In this document: positions 1 through 8,398 of the stretch, in pieces
How positions within the stretch are numbered: position 1 is the first letter of the stretch
How the letters are laid out: each line of letters opens with the position of its first letter
From: a bacterium HR33
Lineage (GTDB): Bacteria; Gemmatimonadota; Gemmatimonadetes; Gemmatimonadales; GWC2-71-9
NCBI GenBank assembly: GCA_002923375.1
Contig: BEIJ01000002.1
Location: 744,001-808,000 of the forward strand
DNA: 64,000 nucleotides
Direction: 5' to 3'
The notes under the pieces: model-generated
The model's input: only the letters and a program-made list of their open reading frames with translations
The model's database searches: none
Told to the model about the DNA's origin: nothing
Program-made: the position numbers and the translations under genes

Positions 1-13
1 CAGGAGCGATCGA

Positions 14-1693
14 GTGAGCGACGCAACCAAGCAAGCTCCGAGCGCCCAAGTGCAGTTGGTGGACGCGCTGATGCAGCTTTTGGTCAAAGCTATGCGCGCC
101 ACCCAGCTTTACCTCCCCAACAATCCGGTCTACCAGCAGGCGATTCAGAATCTGAAGCAGGGCTTCGCTCCCATCTGGGAGTACATGGACGAACTGGTCC
201 TGGACGTCGCCGAAGCCGATCTGGTTTGGGAGGAAAAAGCGGTGCTTTCGCAAAAGAACCGCAGCGACAGCGTACCTTGGCTTCTGTTCAAAGACGGGAT
301 CAGGCGAATCACGTTCCTAAAAGGAGTGGAGCGAGACGAAATAGCGCGGTTTCTGACCGTGCTGAACCGGGCAAAGAACCTTCCCGCCGATGCCGACGAC
401 GATCTTTTGACTCTGTTGTGGGAGCAAGACTTCGAGTTCATCCGGTACGATTTCGTGGAATTGGCGATGCCCGATGCGGTTCCCTTGGCGCCCTCGGCGG
501 AAGTCCCCAAGGCGGAACCGCAGGAGCTGCAGCGACAGGTCCGGGAGGAGGCGGAGGAGCCGGAACCCCCTAAAGGTCTGGTGAGTCTGGAAGATTTCGA
601 CTCGACTCTGTACTTCCTGGACGAGGAAGAGCGCGCTTATCTGCAGCAGGAGGTCGATCGGGAATACTCGCAGGATTTACGGGGCAACGTGCTCTCCATG
701 CTCTTCGACCTTTTGGAGCTGCAAACTTACAGCACGGTGCGGGCCGAGGTGATCTCGATTTTGGAAAACTTCCTCCCGTATCTCTTGGCCGTGGGCGATT
801 TCAGGTCGGTGGCCTACGTCTGCCGGGAAATCGGGGTGGTGCTGCGCCGGGCGCGGGATCTGCTGCCGGAGCACCGGAGGACGCTGGAGGAAATTCCACT
901 ACGGCTTTCGCAACCCGAGGCGTTGAGCCAGCTACTGCAGTCTTTGGACGAGGCGGCGGTTTACCCCACGGAGGAGGAGTTGGGAGAGCTGTTCCGCGAG
1001 TTCCGGCCGGAGGCTCTGGAGACGCTATTGCGGTGGCTGCCCAAGCTTACCAATCAGCGGATCAAGGAGTTGCTGACCGATGCGGCACGGCGCCTGGCGC
1101 AAGCCCATCCTGAAGCCGTGATTCAGGCGCTCAAGGGGAAGGACGAGAGCGTGCTGTTGCAGGCGATCAAGATGGCGGGGAGCCTGAAGCTTCCTCCCGC
1201 CGCGCCCGCCTTGGGCGCTTTGTTCGCGGAGGCGAGCCCCCAGGTGAAAGTGGCTGCGGTCGAGGCGCTTGCCTCGATCGGCAGCCCCGGGGCCATCCAG
1301 GAGCTCGAGCGCGCAATTGACGATAGCGACAAGGATGTGAGAGTGGCGGCGGTTAGAGTACTGGGGCAGCGCGGAGCGCGGCGGGCTCTGTCGAAAATAG
1401 CGGCGAGGCTAGACAGTAAGGAGTTGCGCGCGGCGGATCTCACCGAGAAGATGGCGTTTTTCGAAGCGTACGGCTTGTTGAGCGGAAAGGACGGGATCCA
1501 GCCCTTGAGCGATATTTTGTTCAGTGGTGGCTTCTTTAAGCGCAAGGAAGACCCGGAAACCCGGGCCTGCGCCGCCATGGCGCTGGGGAAGATCGGCACG
1601 CCGGAGGCGCGAGAGGCGCTCCAGCGAGGGCTAAAGGACAAAGATCCCCTGGTTCGCAACGCCGCCGCCAAGGCTCTGAAGGAGCTCGGTTGA
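14..1693 (+). CDS. HEAT-repeat protein with N-terminal domain shared with the next gene
   Basis: 559 residues, no signal peptide or membrane segment, so probably cytoplasmic. Residues about 10-135 form a mixed helical domain that resembles the N terminus of the HD-GYP protein encoded next. An acidic linker follows (about 160-195). The last 190 residues are HEAT/PBS-lyase-type repeats with recurrent VKVAAVEALASIG and VRVAAVRVLGQRG patterns, a protein-interaction scaffold. The GTG start has CAGGAG at bases 1-6, and an upstream gene probably ends in the overlapping TGA. Its stop overlaps the next gene. A scaffold partner of the HD-GYP protein is inferred from adjacency and the shared domain; the exact role is unknown. 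Confidence 0.8.
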   Translation: MSDATKQAPSAQVQLVDALMQLLVKAMRATQLYLPNNPVYQQAIQNLKQGFAPIWEYMDELVLDVAEADLVWEEKAVLSQKNRSDSVPWLLFKDGIRRITFLKGVERDEIARFLTVLNRAKNLPADADDDLLTLLWEQDFEFIRYDFVELAMPDAVPLAPSAEVPKAEPQELQRQVREEAEEPEPPKGLVSLEDFDSTLYFLDEEERAYLQQEVDREYSQDLRGNVLSMLFDLLELQTYSTVRAEVISILENFLPYLLAVGDFRSVAYVCREIGVVLRRARDLLPEHRRTLEEIPLRLSQPEALSQLLQSLDEAAVYPTEEELGELFREFRPEALETLLRWLPKLTNQRIKELLTDAARRLAQAHPEAVIQALKGKDESVLLQAIKMAGSLKLPPAAPALGALFAEASPQVKVAAVEALASIGSPGAIQELERAIDDSDKDVRVAAVRVLGQRGARRALSKIAARLDSKELRAADLTEKMAFFEAYGLLSGKDGIQPLSDILFSGGFFKRKEDPETRACAAMALGKIGTPEAREALQRGLKDKDPLVRNAAAKALKELG

Positions 1694-3177
1694 GCATGGT
1701 GGACGATAAAAACCGGCGCACATCCCGCACCTCCATTGCCGATACGATGCGGAGCACGGAGGGGCTCTTGCGCCAGGGCGGGCGGGACCTTTTGCTGGCC
1801 TTCTACACCGCGCTGCGCAGCCTCAAGCTGTATCCTCTGGAGAACGATCAGGCGCAGCGGGCGTTGGACGGGATCGATTCCACGGCGGCGACCCTGCTTC
1901 GGATGGAGGATGAGCTGGAGATTCGGGTCTCGGGGGATTTTCTCTTCGTAAACGGTACCCGTCTGAGACTGGATCTGGATAACTACGCCTCCTTCAGTCA
2001 TGTGCTGGGAATTCTGCGGCAGTGCGGGATCGGAATCGTGAGGGTGGACGAGGGAGCGGATCGGCGGGAGTGGCAGGTGTTCATCTCGCTGCTGTTGAGC
2101 TTTGCCGCGCGGGAACTGACGCCTAACAAACTGTACGAGCTCCAGCAAAAGCTCCTCCAGGCCAACGTGACCCACATCTCAGTGGAGCCTCCGGTGGAAA
2201 GCGACCAGGAGCTGGAGGCGGAAGAGCGCGCCAAGGAGGTGGCCAAACGGACCTACGAGCGCTCGGTGGCGGTGACCAGGGAGGTCGTCAACAGCGTACG
2301 AATGGGGCGCAGCGCCAGCGTAAAAAAGGTTAAGCGTGCAGTGCAGACGATCGTAGACCAGGTGCTGAGCAACGAAACGTCGCTGATGGGTCTCACCACC
2401 CTTCGGGACTATGACGAGTACACCTTCACCCACTCGGTGAACGTCTGCATCTTCAGTGTAGCCATCGGCAAGCGCCTGGGCCTTTCCAAGCTGCAGCTGT
2501 ACGACCTCGGCCTGGCGGCGTTGTTTCATGACGTGGGCAAGAGCCGGGTGCCGCTGGAGATCCTCAACAAGCAGGGACCGCTGGACGAAAACGAGTGGCG
2601 CATCATGCAGGCCCACCCGTGGCTCGGGGTCTTGACGCTCTTCGGCCTGCGGGGCTACGGAGAGATACCGTACCGCGGCCTGATCGTCGCCTATGAACAC
2701 CACATGAAGACGGACCTCACAGGATATCCCAAGAGTCTGAGACCGCGCAAACTATCGGTCTTCTCCAAGATCGTCGCGGTCGCCGACAGCTTTGACGCCG
2801 CAACCACCAGGCGTGCCTATCAGTCGGTGCCGATTCAGCCCGACCAGGTGCTGAAGGAGATGTGGACTAATCCCAGACGAGGTCTCGATCCGGTTCTGGT
2901 CAAAGCGATGATCAACTTGCTCGGGATCTATCCGGTGGGCACCTGCGTGGTGCTGGATACTTACGAGGTGGGAATCGTCCACGCCGCCAACCCGGATCTC
3001 ACGCAACTTCACCGGCCGCTGGTGCGAATCGTACTGAGCCCGGAAGGGGCGGTGTTGCGACCGGGCCCCGTAGTGAACCTGGCCGAGACCAACTCCGACG
3101 GGAGCTACCGGCGCACCATAGTGAAAGTCACCGATCCCGCCCGCTACGGTATCAATCCGGCGGACTACTTTGTCTGA
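1690..3177 (+). CDS. HD-GYP domain phosphohydrolase-like protein
   Basis: 495 residues. The N-terminal 150 residues resemble the same region of the preceding HEAT protein. The HD-GYP domain spans about residues 225-400, with FHDVGKSR near 279 and EHHMKTDLTGYP near 336, followed by AVADSFDAAT. HD-GYP proteins usually hydrolyse cyclic di-GMP. The canonical HHExxxGxGYP is altered here: the Glu is Met and the first Gly is missing, so activity or substrate may differ. A C-terminal segment of about 90 residues follows. The start may be TTG 1690 (overlapping the HEAT stop) or ATG 1696. No receiver or membrane input domain is seen. Confidence 0.85.
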   Translation: MSMVDDKNRRTSRTSIADTMRSTEGLLRQGGRDLLLAFYTALRSLKLYPLENDQAQRALDGIDSTAATLLRMEDELEIRVSGDFLFVNGTRLRLDLDNYASFSHVLGILRQCGIGIVRVDEGADRREWQVFISLLLSFAARELTPNKLYELQQKLLQANVTHISVEPPVESDQELEAEERAKEVAKRTYERSVAVTREVVNSVRMGRSASVKKVKRAVQTIVDQVLSNETSLMGLTTLRDYDEYTFTHSVNVCIFSVAIGKRLGLSKLQLYDLGLAALFHDVGKSRVPLEILNKQGPLDENEWRIMQAHPWLGVLTLFGLRGYGEIPYRGLIVAYEHHMKTDLTGYPKSLRPRKLSVFSKIVAVADSFDAATTRRAYQSVPIQPDQVLKEMWTNPRRGLDPVLVKAMINLLGIYPVGTCVVLDTYEVGIVHAANPDLTQLHRPLVRIVLSPEGAVLRPGPVVNLAETNSDGSYRRTIVKVTDPARYGINPADYFV

Positions 3178-3973
3178 GAGCGCGATAACCGCTCGCTGGC
3201 GCAAGCTGAAAGCGGAGAAGCGGTGCGGGCTGGTGGTTTATCTCACGGCCGGCTATCCCGACCGGGATACCAGCTTGGCGGCTTTGAGGGCGGTGGAGGC
3301 CTGCGGGGCGGATTTGGTGGAGGTCGGCGTGCCGTTCAGCGACCCGCTGGCCGATGGACCGGCCATCCAGCGCGCCGCGCAGATCGCCCTGGAGGGCGGG
3401 ATGAGCGTCGGGGGCGCGCTGGAGCTGGTAGCGCGGGCGGAGCTGAAGATTCCGGTAGTGATGTTCAGCTACCTCAACCCCATCCTGGCCTACGGGATCG
3501 AACGCTTCCTCGCTGATGCCCGAGGGGCGGGAGCGTCGGGGTTGCTGGTCACGGACCTGCCGGCGGGGGAGGATCCCGGTCTCGAAGACCGGATACTGAA
3601 CAGCGACCTGGACTTGATCCGCTTGATCGCTCCCACCACGACGGAGCAGCGAATGCGGGCGGCGCTGGAAAAGGCCGAAGGTTTCGTCTACCTCATAGCG
3701 CGCTTGGGCGTCACCGGCCCTGAGACCGAGGTAACCGGCGAGCTCAAAGGGCTGATCGGAAGAGTGAAAAGCGTGACCCACCTTCCGGTCGCGGTAGGTT
3801 TTGGCATAAGGAGCGGCGAGCAAGCCGCTGCTTTGGCCGGGCTGGCCGACGGACTGGTGGTGGGAAGTGCCTTGATCGAGCGCTTGGAGCGGGGTGTGGA
3901 GGCGGTCGGCGCCCTGGTATCGGAACTCCGCCGGGCAATGGATGCCGCAGGCAAGACCGGTTTTGACAGCTAG
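3170..3973 (+). CDS. trpA: Tryptophan synthase alpha subunit
   Basis: 267 residues, the normal family length. It cleaves indole-3-glycerol phosphate to indole for the TrpB subunit. The catalytic Glu lies in VEVGVPFSDPLADGP near residue 50 and the catalytic Asp ten residues later; FSYLNPILAYG, LLVTDLP and the late phosphate-loop segment VGFGIRSGEQ are present. The TTG start overlaps the preceding stop by 8 bases. No other trp gene is in the window, so trpA is detached from trpB here. Its last bases contain a promoter-like sequence for folB. Confidence 0.95.
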   Translation: MSESAITARWRKLKAEKRCGLVVYLTAGYPDRDTSLAALRAVEACGADLVEVGVPFSDPLADGPAIQRAAQIALEGGMSVGGALELVARAELKIPVVMFSYLNPILAYGIERFLADARGAGASGLLVTDLPAGEDPGLEDRILNSDLDLIRLIAPTTTEQRMRAALEKAEGFVYLIARLGVTGPETEVTGELKGLIGRVKSVTHLPVAVGFGIRSGEQAAALAGLADGLVVGSALIERLERGVEAVGALVSELRRAMDAAGKTGFDS

Positions 3974-3992
3974 AACCCCTTGCAACTACCAT
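3963..3992 (+). promoter_or_regulatory. Sigma-70-like promoter for folB, probably leaderless
   Basis: TTGACA (3963-3968), an 18-base spacer and TACCAT (3987-3992) lie across the end of trpA. The -10 box ends 6 bases before the GTG of folB (3999), so transcription would begin at or next to the start codon. No Shine-Dalgarno sequence precedes that GTG. Confidence 0.5.
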
Positions 3993-3998
3993 TCGGCT

Positions 3999-4370
3999 GT
4001 GAGCGGAGACTGCATATCTCTCAAGGGGATGAAGTTTCACACTTGCGTCGGGCTGCTGCCCCACGAAGCGCACGTGCCGCAGCCGCTGGAACTCGATCTC
4101 ACGGTCTGGCTCTCCCTGCGCCAAGTGGGCGAGACCGACTCCCCCCGGGAGCTCTTGGACTATCGGCGCCTGTACGCCATAGTGGCCGATACCGTAGGCG
4201 ACAGCCACCACCGGCTGCTCGAGGCGCTGTGCGAAAAGATCGCCTCCCGCACGCTGGAGACCGGCCAGGTGGACCGCGTAAGGGTGGCGGCGCGCAAGCC
4301 CCACGCACCGATAGACGGTCCCATCGATTACGTGGAGGTCGTCCTGGAGCGAACCCGCAAGGATGCCTGA
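3999..4370 (+). CDS. folB: Dihydroneopterin aldolase
   Basis: 123 residues. It converts 7,8-dihydroneopterin to 6-hydroxymethyl-dihydropterin in folate synthesis, the substrate of the HPPK encoded next. Family landmarks: I-x-LKGMKFHTCVGLLPHEA with the substrate-binding Glu, ELLDYRRLY with the conserved Tyr, and RVAARKPHAPIDGPIDYVEV with the conserved Lys. The GTG at 3999 is chosen because the first strand (DCISLKGMKF) is needed for the fold; the ATG at 4029 would remove it. The 3' end overlaps folK by 8 bases. Confidence 0.9.
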   Translation: MSGDCISLKGMKFHTCVGLLPHEAHVPQPLELDLTVWLSLRQVGETDSPRELLDYRRLYAIVADTVGDSHHRLLEALCEKIASRTLETGQVDRVRVAARKPHAPIDGPIDYVEVVLERTRKDA

Positions 4371-4782
4371 GTGGGTGTTCGTGGCGTTGGGTTCCAATCT
4401 GGGAGACCGGGAAGCATATCTCGCCTTTGCCCGGGACCGCCTGGCCAGACTGCCTCGGACCGAGCTGGTTGCCCAGAGCACGATCGAGGAAACCGAGCCC
4501 TTGGGACCGATCGCCCAAGGTCCCTACCTGAATCAAATGGTGTTGCTCAAGACCGAGCTCAGTGCCAGGGAGCTATTGGAGGCTTGTCTGGAAATCGAGC
4601 GCGCTGCCGGGAGGGAGCGTCGAGTGAGGTGGGGGCCGCGGACTCTGGACCTAGATATTGTGCGCTATGGCGACCTGATCGTGAAAGAATCTGACTTGGT
4701 CCTGCCTCATCCGGAGTTGGAGAACCGTCCCTTTTGGCAGCGGGAGCTGGCGGAGCTGGCGGAATATGTCAGAATCCCTTAA
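4363..4782 (+). CDS. folK: 6-hydroxymethyl-7,8-dihydropterin pyrophosphokinase (HPPK)
   Basis: 139 residues, slightly short for a family of about 150-165. It transfers pyrophosphate from ATP to the pterin made by FolB. VFVALGSNLGDR opens the protein, and the signature RRVRWGPRTLDLDIVRYGD carries the catalytic Arg and the two magnesium-binding Asp residues; HPELENRPF closes the substrate site. It overlaps folB upstream and panB downstream. Confidence 0.93.
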   Translation: MPEWVFVALGSNLGDREAYLAFARDRLARLPRTELVAQSTIEETEPLGPIAQGPYLNQMVLLKTELSARELLEACLEIERAAGRERRVRWGPRTLDLDIVRYGDLIVKESDLVLPHPELENRPFWQRELAELAEYVRIP

Positions 4783-5581
4783 GCCGGTCACGGTGCACGA
4801 GCTGCTCAACCGCAAGAGAGCGGGAGAGAAGATCGTGATGCTCACCGCTTACGACGCCCTTTTCGGCCGGTTGGTGGACGAAGAAGGGATCGACGTCGTT
4901 CTGGTCGGCGACTCGGTGAACACGGTGCTGGCGGGCAGAGAGACGACTCTTTCAGCCACGCTGGACCAGATGATCTACCACGGGCGCAGCGTGGCGGCCG
5001 GGGTGAAGCGGGCCATGGTAATCGTGGACATGCCTTTTTTGACTTTTCAAGTGTCGCTGGAAGACACCAAACGCAACGTGGGACGGGTGATGCAGGAGAC
5101 CGGCGCTGCGGGAGTGAAGGTGGAGGGCGGCAGGTCGATCGCACCCACCATTCGCGCCCTGGTGGAGATGGGGGTGCCGGTGATGGGTCATATCGGGTTC
5201 ACTCCCCAATCGGTGCACGCTCTGGGAGGGTATCGGGTACAGGGGCGGGGCGAAGCGGCCGCCGCCAGGCTGATCGAGGACGCCCGAGCTCTTCAGGACG
5301 CCGGCGCTTTCAGTATCGTGCTGGAACTGATCCCTTCCGCCGTAGCGCGGCGCATTACCGAGGCGGTGGAGATCCCCACGATCGGAATCGGATCCGGTCC
5401 GTACTGCGACGGTCAGGTTCTGGTTCTCCACGACATGCTGGGGCTCAACGAGCAGTTCAAGGCCAAGTTCGTAAAGCGCTACGCCAATCTCGCCGACGAA
5501 GTCCGCCGCGCTGTCCGGCAATTCCGGGAAGAGGTGCGCAGCGGGCAGTATCCGGACGAGGCTCACAGTTTCCAGGAATGA
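4766..5581 (+). CDS. panB: 3-methyl-2-oxobutanoate hydroxymethyltransferase
   Basis: 271 residues, normal length. It adds a hydroxymethyl group from methylene-tetrahydrofolate to 2-oxoisovalerate to give ketopantoate, the first pantothenate step. Metal-binding Asp residues are in VVLVGDSVN and MVIVDMPF, and GVKVEGG plus GHIGFTPQSVHALGGY are family signatures. The ATG lies inside folK (17-base overlap) and the stop overlaps the panC ATG. The folate and pantothenate genes appear translationally coupled. Confidence 0.96.
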   Translation: MSESLKPVTVHELLNRKRAGEKIVMLTAYDALFGRLVDEEGIDVVLVGDSVNTVLAGRETTLSATLDQMIYHGRSVAAGVKRAMVIVDMPFLTFQVSLEDTKRNVGRVMQETGAAGVKVEGGRSIAPTIRALVEMGVPVMGHIGFTPQSVHALGGYRVQGRGEAAAARLIEDARALQDAGAFSIVLELIPSAVARRITEAVEIPTIGIGSGPYCDGQVLVLHDMLGLNEQFKAKFVKRYANLADEVRRAVRQFREEVRSGQYPDEAHSFQE

Positions 5582-6471
5582 TCGAGCTTGTCGCCCCCGA
5601 AGAGATGCGCTCCTGGTCCCGCCGGCAGCGCGCCGAAGGGAAGCGGGTCGGCTTCGTCCCCACGATGGGGTACTTGCACGAGGCCCATCTGCGGCTAGTG
5701 GACCGGGCCCGGAAGCTGGCCGACGTGGTGGTGATGAGCATCTTTGTCAATCCGCTCCAGTTCGGTCCCGGCGAAGACTTCGAGCGCTATCCCAGGGATC
5801 TGGAACGGGATCGAGCGGCAGCCGCCGCCAGAGGTGTGGACTGCCTGTTCGTTCCCGCGGTTCGGGATCTTTATCCCGAACCGCCGGTGGTGCGAGTGGT
5901 TCCCGGGCCGCTGGCCGATCACCTGTGCGGCCCTCGCCGGCCGGGGCACTTCGAAGGGGTGCTCACGGTGGTCACCAAGCTGTTCCATCTGGTCGAGCCC
6001 GACATAGCGGTCTTCGGACGCAAGGACGCACAGCAGGCTGCGATCATCCGGCGGATGGTGGAAGATCTGAACTTTCCCGTAGCAATCCACGTCGCTCCGA
6101 CGGTGCGCGAGGCCGACGGACTGGCGCTCAGCTCGCGCAACACCTATCTGAATCCCGACGAGCGAAAAGCGGCTGCGGTTCTGGCCCGGGCGCTGCAAGC
6201 CGCTCACCAGCGGTTCCGAGCGGGGACCAGCGATGCGGCTACTCTCTGCCAGGTAGTGCGAGACACCGTCGCCCACGAGCCGTCCGTGAGGCTGGAGTAC
6301 GTCGAAGCCGTGAATCCGCGCTCCATGGCGCCCGTGGCCCAAGCCTCGTCCGAGACCCTGCTGGCCCTGGCCGCCTGGGTAGGGCGAACCCGCCTCATCG
6401 ACAACATCGTGCTGGGAGAGGGAATCGGCGCGGACGAAATCCTGGCCTCCGGTGCGGAGGAGCGAGATTGA
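5578..6471 (+). CDS. panC: Pantothenate synthetase
   Basis: 297 residues. It joins pantoate and beta-alanine using ATP. The nucleotide-binding motif PTMGYLHEAHLRLV, the pantoate-binding FGRKDAQQAAIIRRM and the KMSKS-like ALSSRNTYL are all present, so it should be active. The ATG overlaps the panB stop by 4 bases. No panD or panE is seen, so the beta-alanine and ketopantoate-reduction steps are encoded elsewhere. Confidence 0.96.
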   Translation: MIELVAPEEMRSWSRRQRAEGKRVGFVPTMGYLHEAHLRLVDRARKLADVVVMSIFVNPLQFGPGEDFERYPRDLERDRAAAAARGVDCLFVPAVRDLYPEPPVVRVVPGPLADHLCGPRRPGHFEGVLTVVTKLFHLVEPDIAVFGRKDAQQAAIIRRMVEDLNFPVAIHVAPTVREADGLALSSRNTYLNPDERKAAAVLARALQAAHQRFRAGTSDAATLCQVVRDTVAHEPSVRLEYVEAVNPRSMAPVAQASSETLLALAAWVGRTRLIDNIVLGEGIGADEILASGAEERD

Positions 6472-7025
6472 CCGCACTGAGCTTGCCACCCTGGGCGGTA
6501 GTGAGTGAAGAGCGAAAGGCGCACATAGAACGGGTTGCGGATCTGCTGCGCCGCTGGGCCGATGCTTTGGGTGTCGATAACGGGGAAAAAGATCGGTGGC
6601 TGAAGGCGGCTTATCTCCACGACGCGCTCAGGGACGCCGATCCGGAGCTGCTGGAGGAGCTGGCGCCGGAGGCTTGGGGAGTCCCTGCGCTCCGCCATGG
6701 CCCGGCGGCGGCCGTGATGGCCGAACGCGACGGGGAAGACGACCGGTCGGTGCTCGACGCGGTGCGTTATCACTCGGTGGGCTACACGGGGTGGGATCGT
6801 GTGGGTCGGATGCTTTACTTGGCGGATTACCTGGATCCCGGGAGGCCGTTCGCCAAGGAGGAGCGCCGGGCTCTGGCGGAACGGGTTCCCCAAGACCCCG
6901 ACGGCGTCCTGGAGGAAGTGGTAAAAGAGAGACTCGTGTGGACGATACAGGCCGGCAGGCCGCTCATAAAGGAAACGGTAGAGCTGTGGAACGCGCTGGT
7001 GGAAGGAAGATCGCGGCGCTCTTAA
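6468..7025 (+). CDS. HD-domain hydrolase, YqeK-like
   Basis: 185 residues from TTG 6468 (overlapping the panC stop) or 174 from GTG 6501. An HD fold is visible: HIERVADLL, AAYLHDALRD with the metal-binding His-Asp pair near residue 50, LRHGPAAAVMAER, VRYHSVGYTGWDRVGRMLYLADYLDPGR. This matches the YqeK class, which in Firmicutes hydrolyses diadenosine tetraphosphate. A LytR_C protein follows at once, an arrangement often seen beside yqeK; the usual third gene, rsfS, is absent here. The substrate is inferred, not shown. Confidence 0.8.
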   Translation: MTALSLPPWAVVSEERKAHIERVADLLRRWADALGVDNGEKDRWLKAAYLHDALRDADPELLEELAPEAWGVPALRHGPAAAVMAERDGEDDRSVLDAVRYHSVGYTGWDRVGRMLYLADYLDPGRPFAKEERRALAERVPQDPDGVLEEVVKERLVWTIQAGRPLIKETVELWNALVEGRSRRS

Positions 7026-7402
7026 CCCTGGTCGCTGTGGCCGGTGGAGGTGTCTGGTTGTTCCGCCGGGAAGGAAAAGGACCGCAGGCTTTGATTCCCG
7101 GGGAAGGGAATTCACCGGTCGTGGAAGTCCTGAATACCACGCGTACCGACGGGCTGGCCCGCGAAGTAACCCGCCGGCTCCGACGGGCGGGGATAGATGT
7201 GGTCTATTACGGAACCGATTGGAGCCGCGCGGTGGATTCGACCACCATACTGGTTCGGAGCCCCGATTCCGCCGCGGCTCTCCGAGTGCGGAGCGCTCTC
7301 GGCTTCGGGCGCTTACTCTGGGAGCCCGACCCGAAGCTGTTGCTGGACGCCACCGTGCTCTTGGGTCCGGACGCGGCGAGCGCGCTCCACCTCCACCCTT
7401 AA
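6986..7402 (+). CDS. LytR C-terminal-domain membrane-anchored protein
   Basis: 138 residues from GTG 6986, inside the YqeK-like gene. A short cytoplasmic tip is followed by one membrane segment (IAALLTLVAVAGGGVWLF, about residues 8-25), then a LytR_C-like domain with VVEVLNTTRTDGLAREVTRRLRRAGIDVVYYG. LytR_C domains occur in envelope and cell-wall associated proteins; no catalytic LytR-CpsA-Psr domain is present. The last 90 bases overlap the 3' end of rlmN on the other strand. Confidence 0.72.
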   Translation: MERAGGRKIAALLTLVAVAGGGVWLFRREGKGPQALIPGEGNSPVVEVLNTTRTDGLAREVTRRLRRAGIDVVYYGTDWSRAVDSTTILVRSPDSAAALRVRSALGFGRLLWEPDPKLLLDATVLLGPDAASALHLHP

Positions 7403-8398
7403 CTGACCGCATGCAGCGCTGATGTCCAGTCCGCGGCTCTTTCTGACGCTGACCGATACTCCCAAGGCCCGCAGCCGCCTGGCAAACGCTGCCATCTCCG
7501 CGGCGCCGGCGGCGGGGAGGGGCACGGCGCCGCCGGGATGTAGAGGGATGAGGTTCACCAAAGCCTTGAGCGGCCTTGCGAGAGCCGCCAGCGCTTCGGC
7601 GTCCGCGGGGGAATCGTTCCGACCGCGAATCACTATGTACTCGAACGTAACCCTGCGCTCGAAGACCTCGAGAGCCTTCATCAGGCGGTCCAGATCGTAC
7701 TTGCGCTCGACCGGCATCAACGCAAGTCGCGTCTGGTGAGTCGCGGCGTGAAGAGAGATCGCCAGCCGGAACTGCTCTTTTCGGGCCGCCAGCTTGGATA
7801 GACCGGGAAGCAGGCCCACCGTGCTCACGGTGATGTGCCTGGCACCTATACCGAAACCCGAAGGGCTGTTAAGGATAGTCAGTGCCCGGTCCACCTGCTC
7901 CCAATTGTGAAGCGGCTCCCCCATTCCCATGAAGACCACGTTGGTGGGCCGCTCGCCCGTTTCCAGGACCACCTCGCGTACCTGGCAGGCGATCTCCCAG
8001 CAGGCGAGGTTGCGCTGAAAGCCCATCGTACCGGTCGCGCAAAAGATGCACCCGAACGCGCAACCCACTTGAGAGGAAATACACAGGGTGCGGCGCTTAC
8101 CCTCCGGGATCAAAACCGATTCCACCGCCAAGCCGTCTTCCAGCCTCCACAAGTACTTGACCGTGCCGTCTCGGGAGACTTGACGCGCGTCCAATGCCAG
8201 GCGGGGCAGGGGAAAGGTCGCATCCAGTTCGCTGCGCAGCGTAAGGGGGAGGTCCGTGGCTTCGGCCCAGGCTCGCACCGGCTTATTCCAGAGCCGGGGC
8301 AGGATCTGCCTGATCCGGTACGAAGGCTCCCTTCTGGCTTCCAGCCAGCTGCGGAGGGACGCCGCGGCCTGTTCGGGAGCCAGATCTAGCAGATTCAT
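7313..8398 (-). CDS. rlmN: 23S rRNA (adenine-2503-C2)-methyltransferase, radical SAM
   Basis: 361 residues. It methylates A2503 of 23S rRNA (and usually A37 of some tRNAs). The radical-SAM cluster cysteines are in CAFGCIFCATG near residue 120; GMGEPLHNW, LAISLHAAT, YIVIRGRND and the closing RKSRGLDISAACGQL with the mechanistic Cys are intact. The family usually ends soon after ACGQL, but this ORF runs about 28 more residues into the convergent LytR_C gene. It overlaps the upstream barrel gene (ATGA). Confidence 0.93.
   Translation of the reverse strand: MNLLDLAPEQAAASLRSWLEARREPSYRIRQILPRLWNKPVRAWAEATDLPLTLRSELDATFPLPRLALDARQVSRDGTVKYLWRLEDGLAVESVLIPEGKRRTLCISSQVGCAFGCIFCATGTMGFQRNLACWEIACQVREVVLETGERPTNVVFMGMGEPLHNWEQVDRALTILNSPSGFGIGARHITVSTVGLLPGLSKLAARKEQFRLAISLHAATHQTRLALMPVERKYDLDRLMKALEVFERRVTFEYIVIRGRNDSPADAEALAALARPLKALVNLIPLHPGGAVPLPAAGAAEMAAFARRLRALGVSVSVRKSRGLDISAACGQLRVEVERARRVRTQEHGGVQQQLRVGLPE

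Noticed and set aside
1123-2175. Long minus-strand frame over the HEAT/HD-GYP junction
   Set aside because: Antisense frame of GC-rich coding DNA with no domain pattern, overlapping two well-supported genes.
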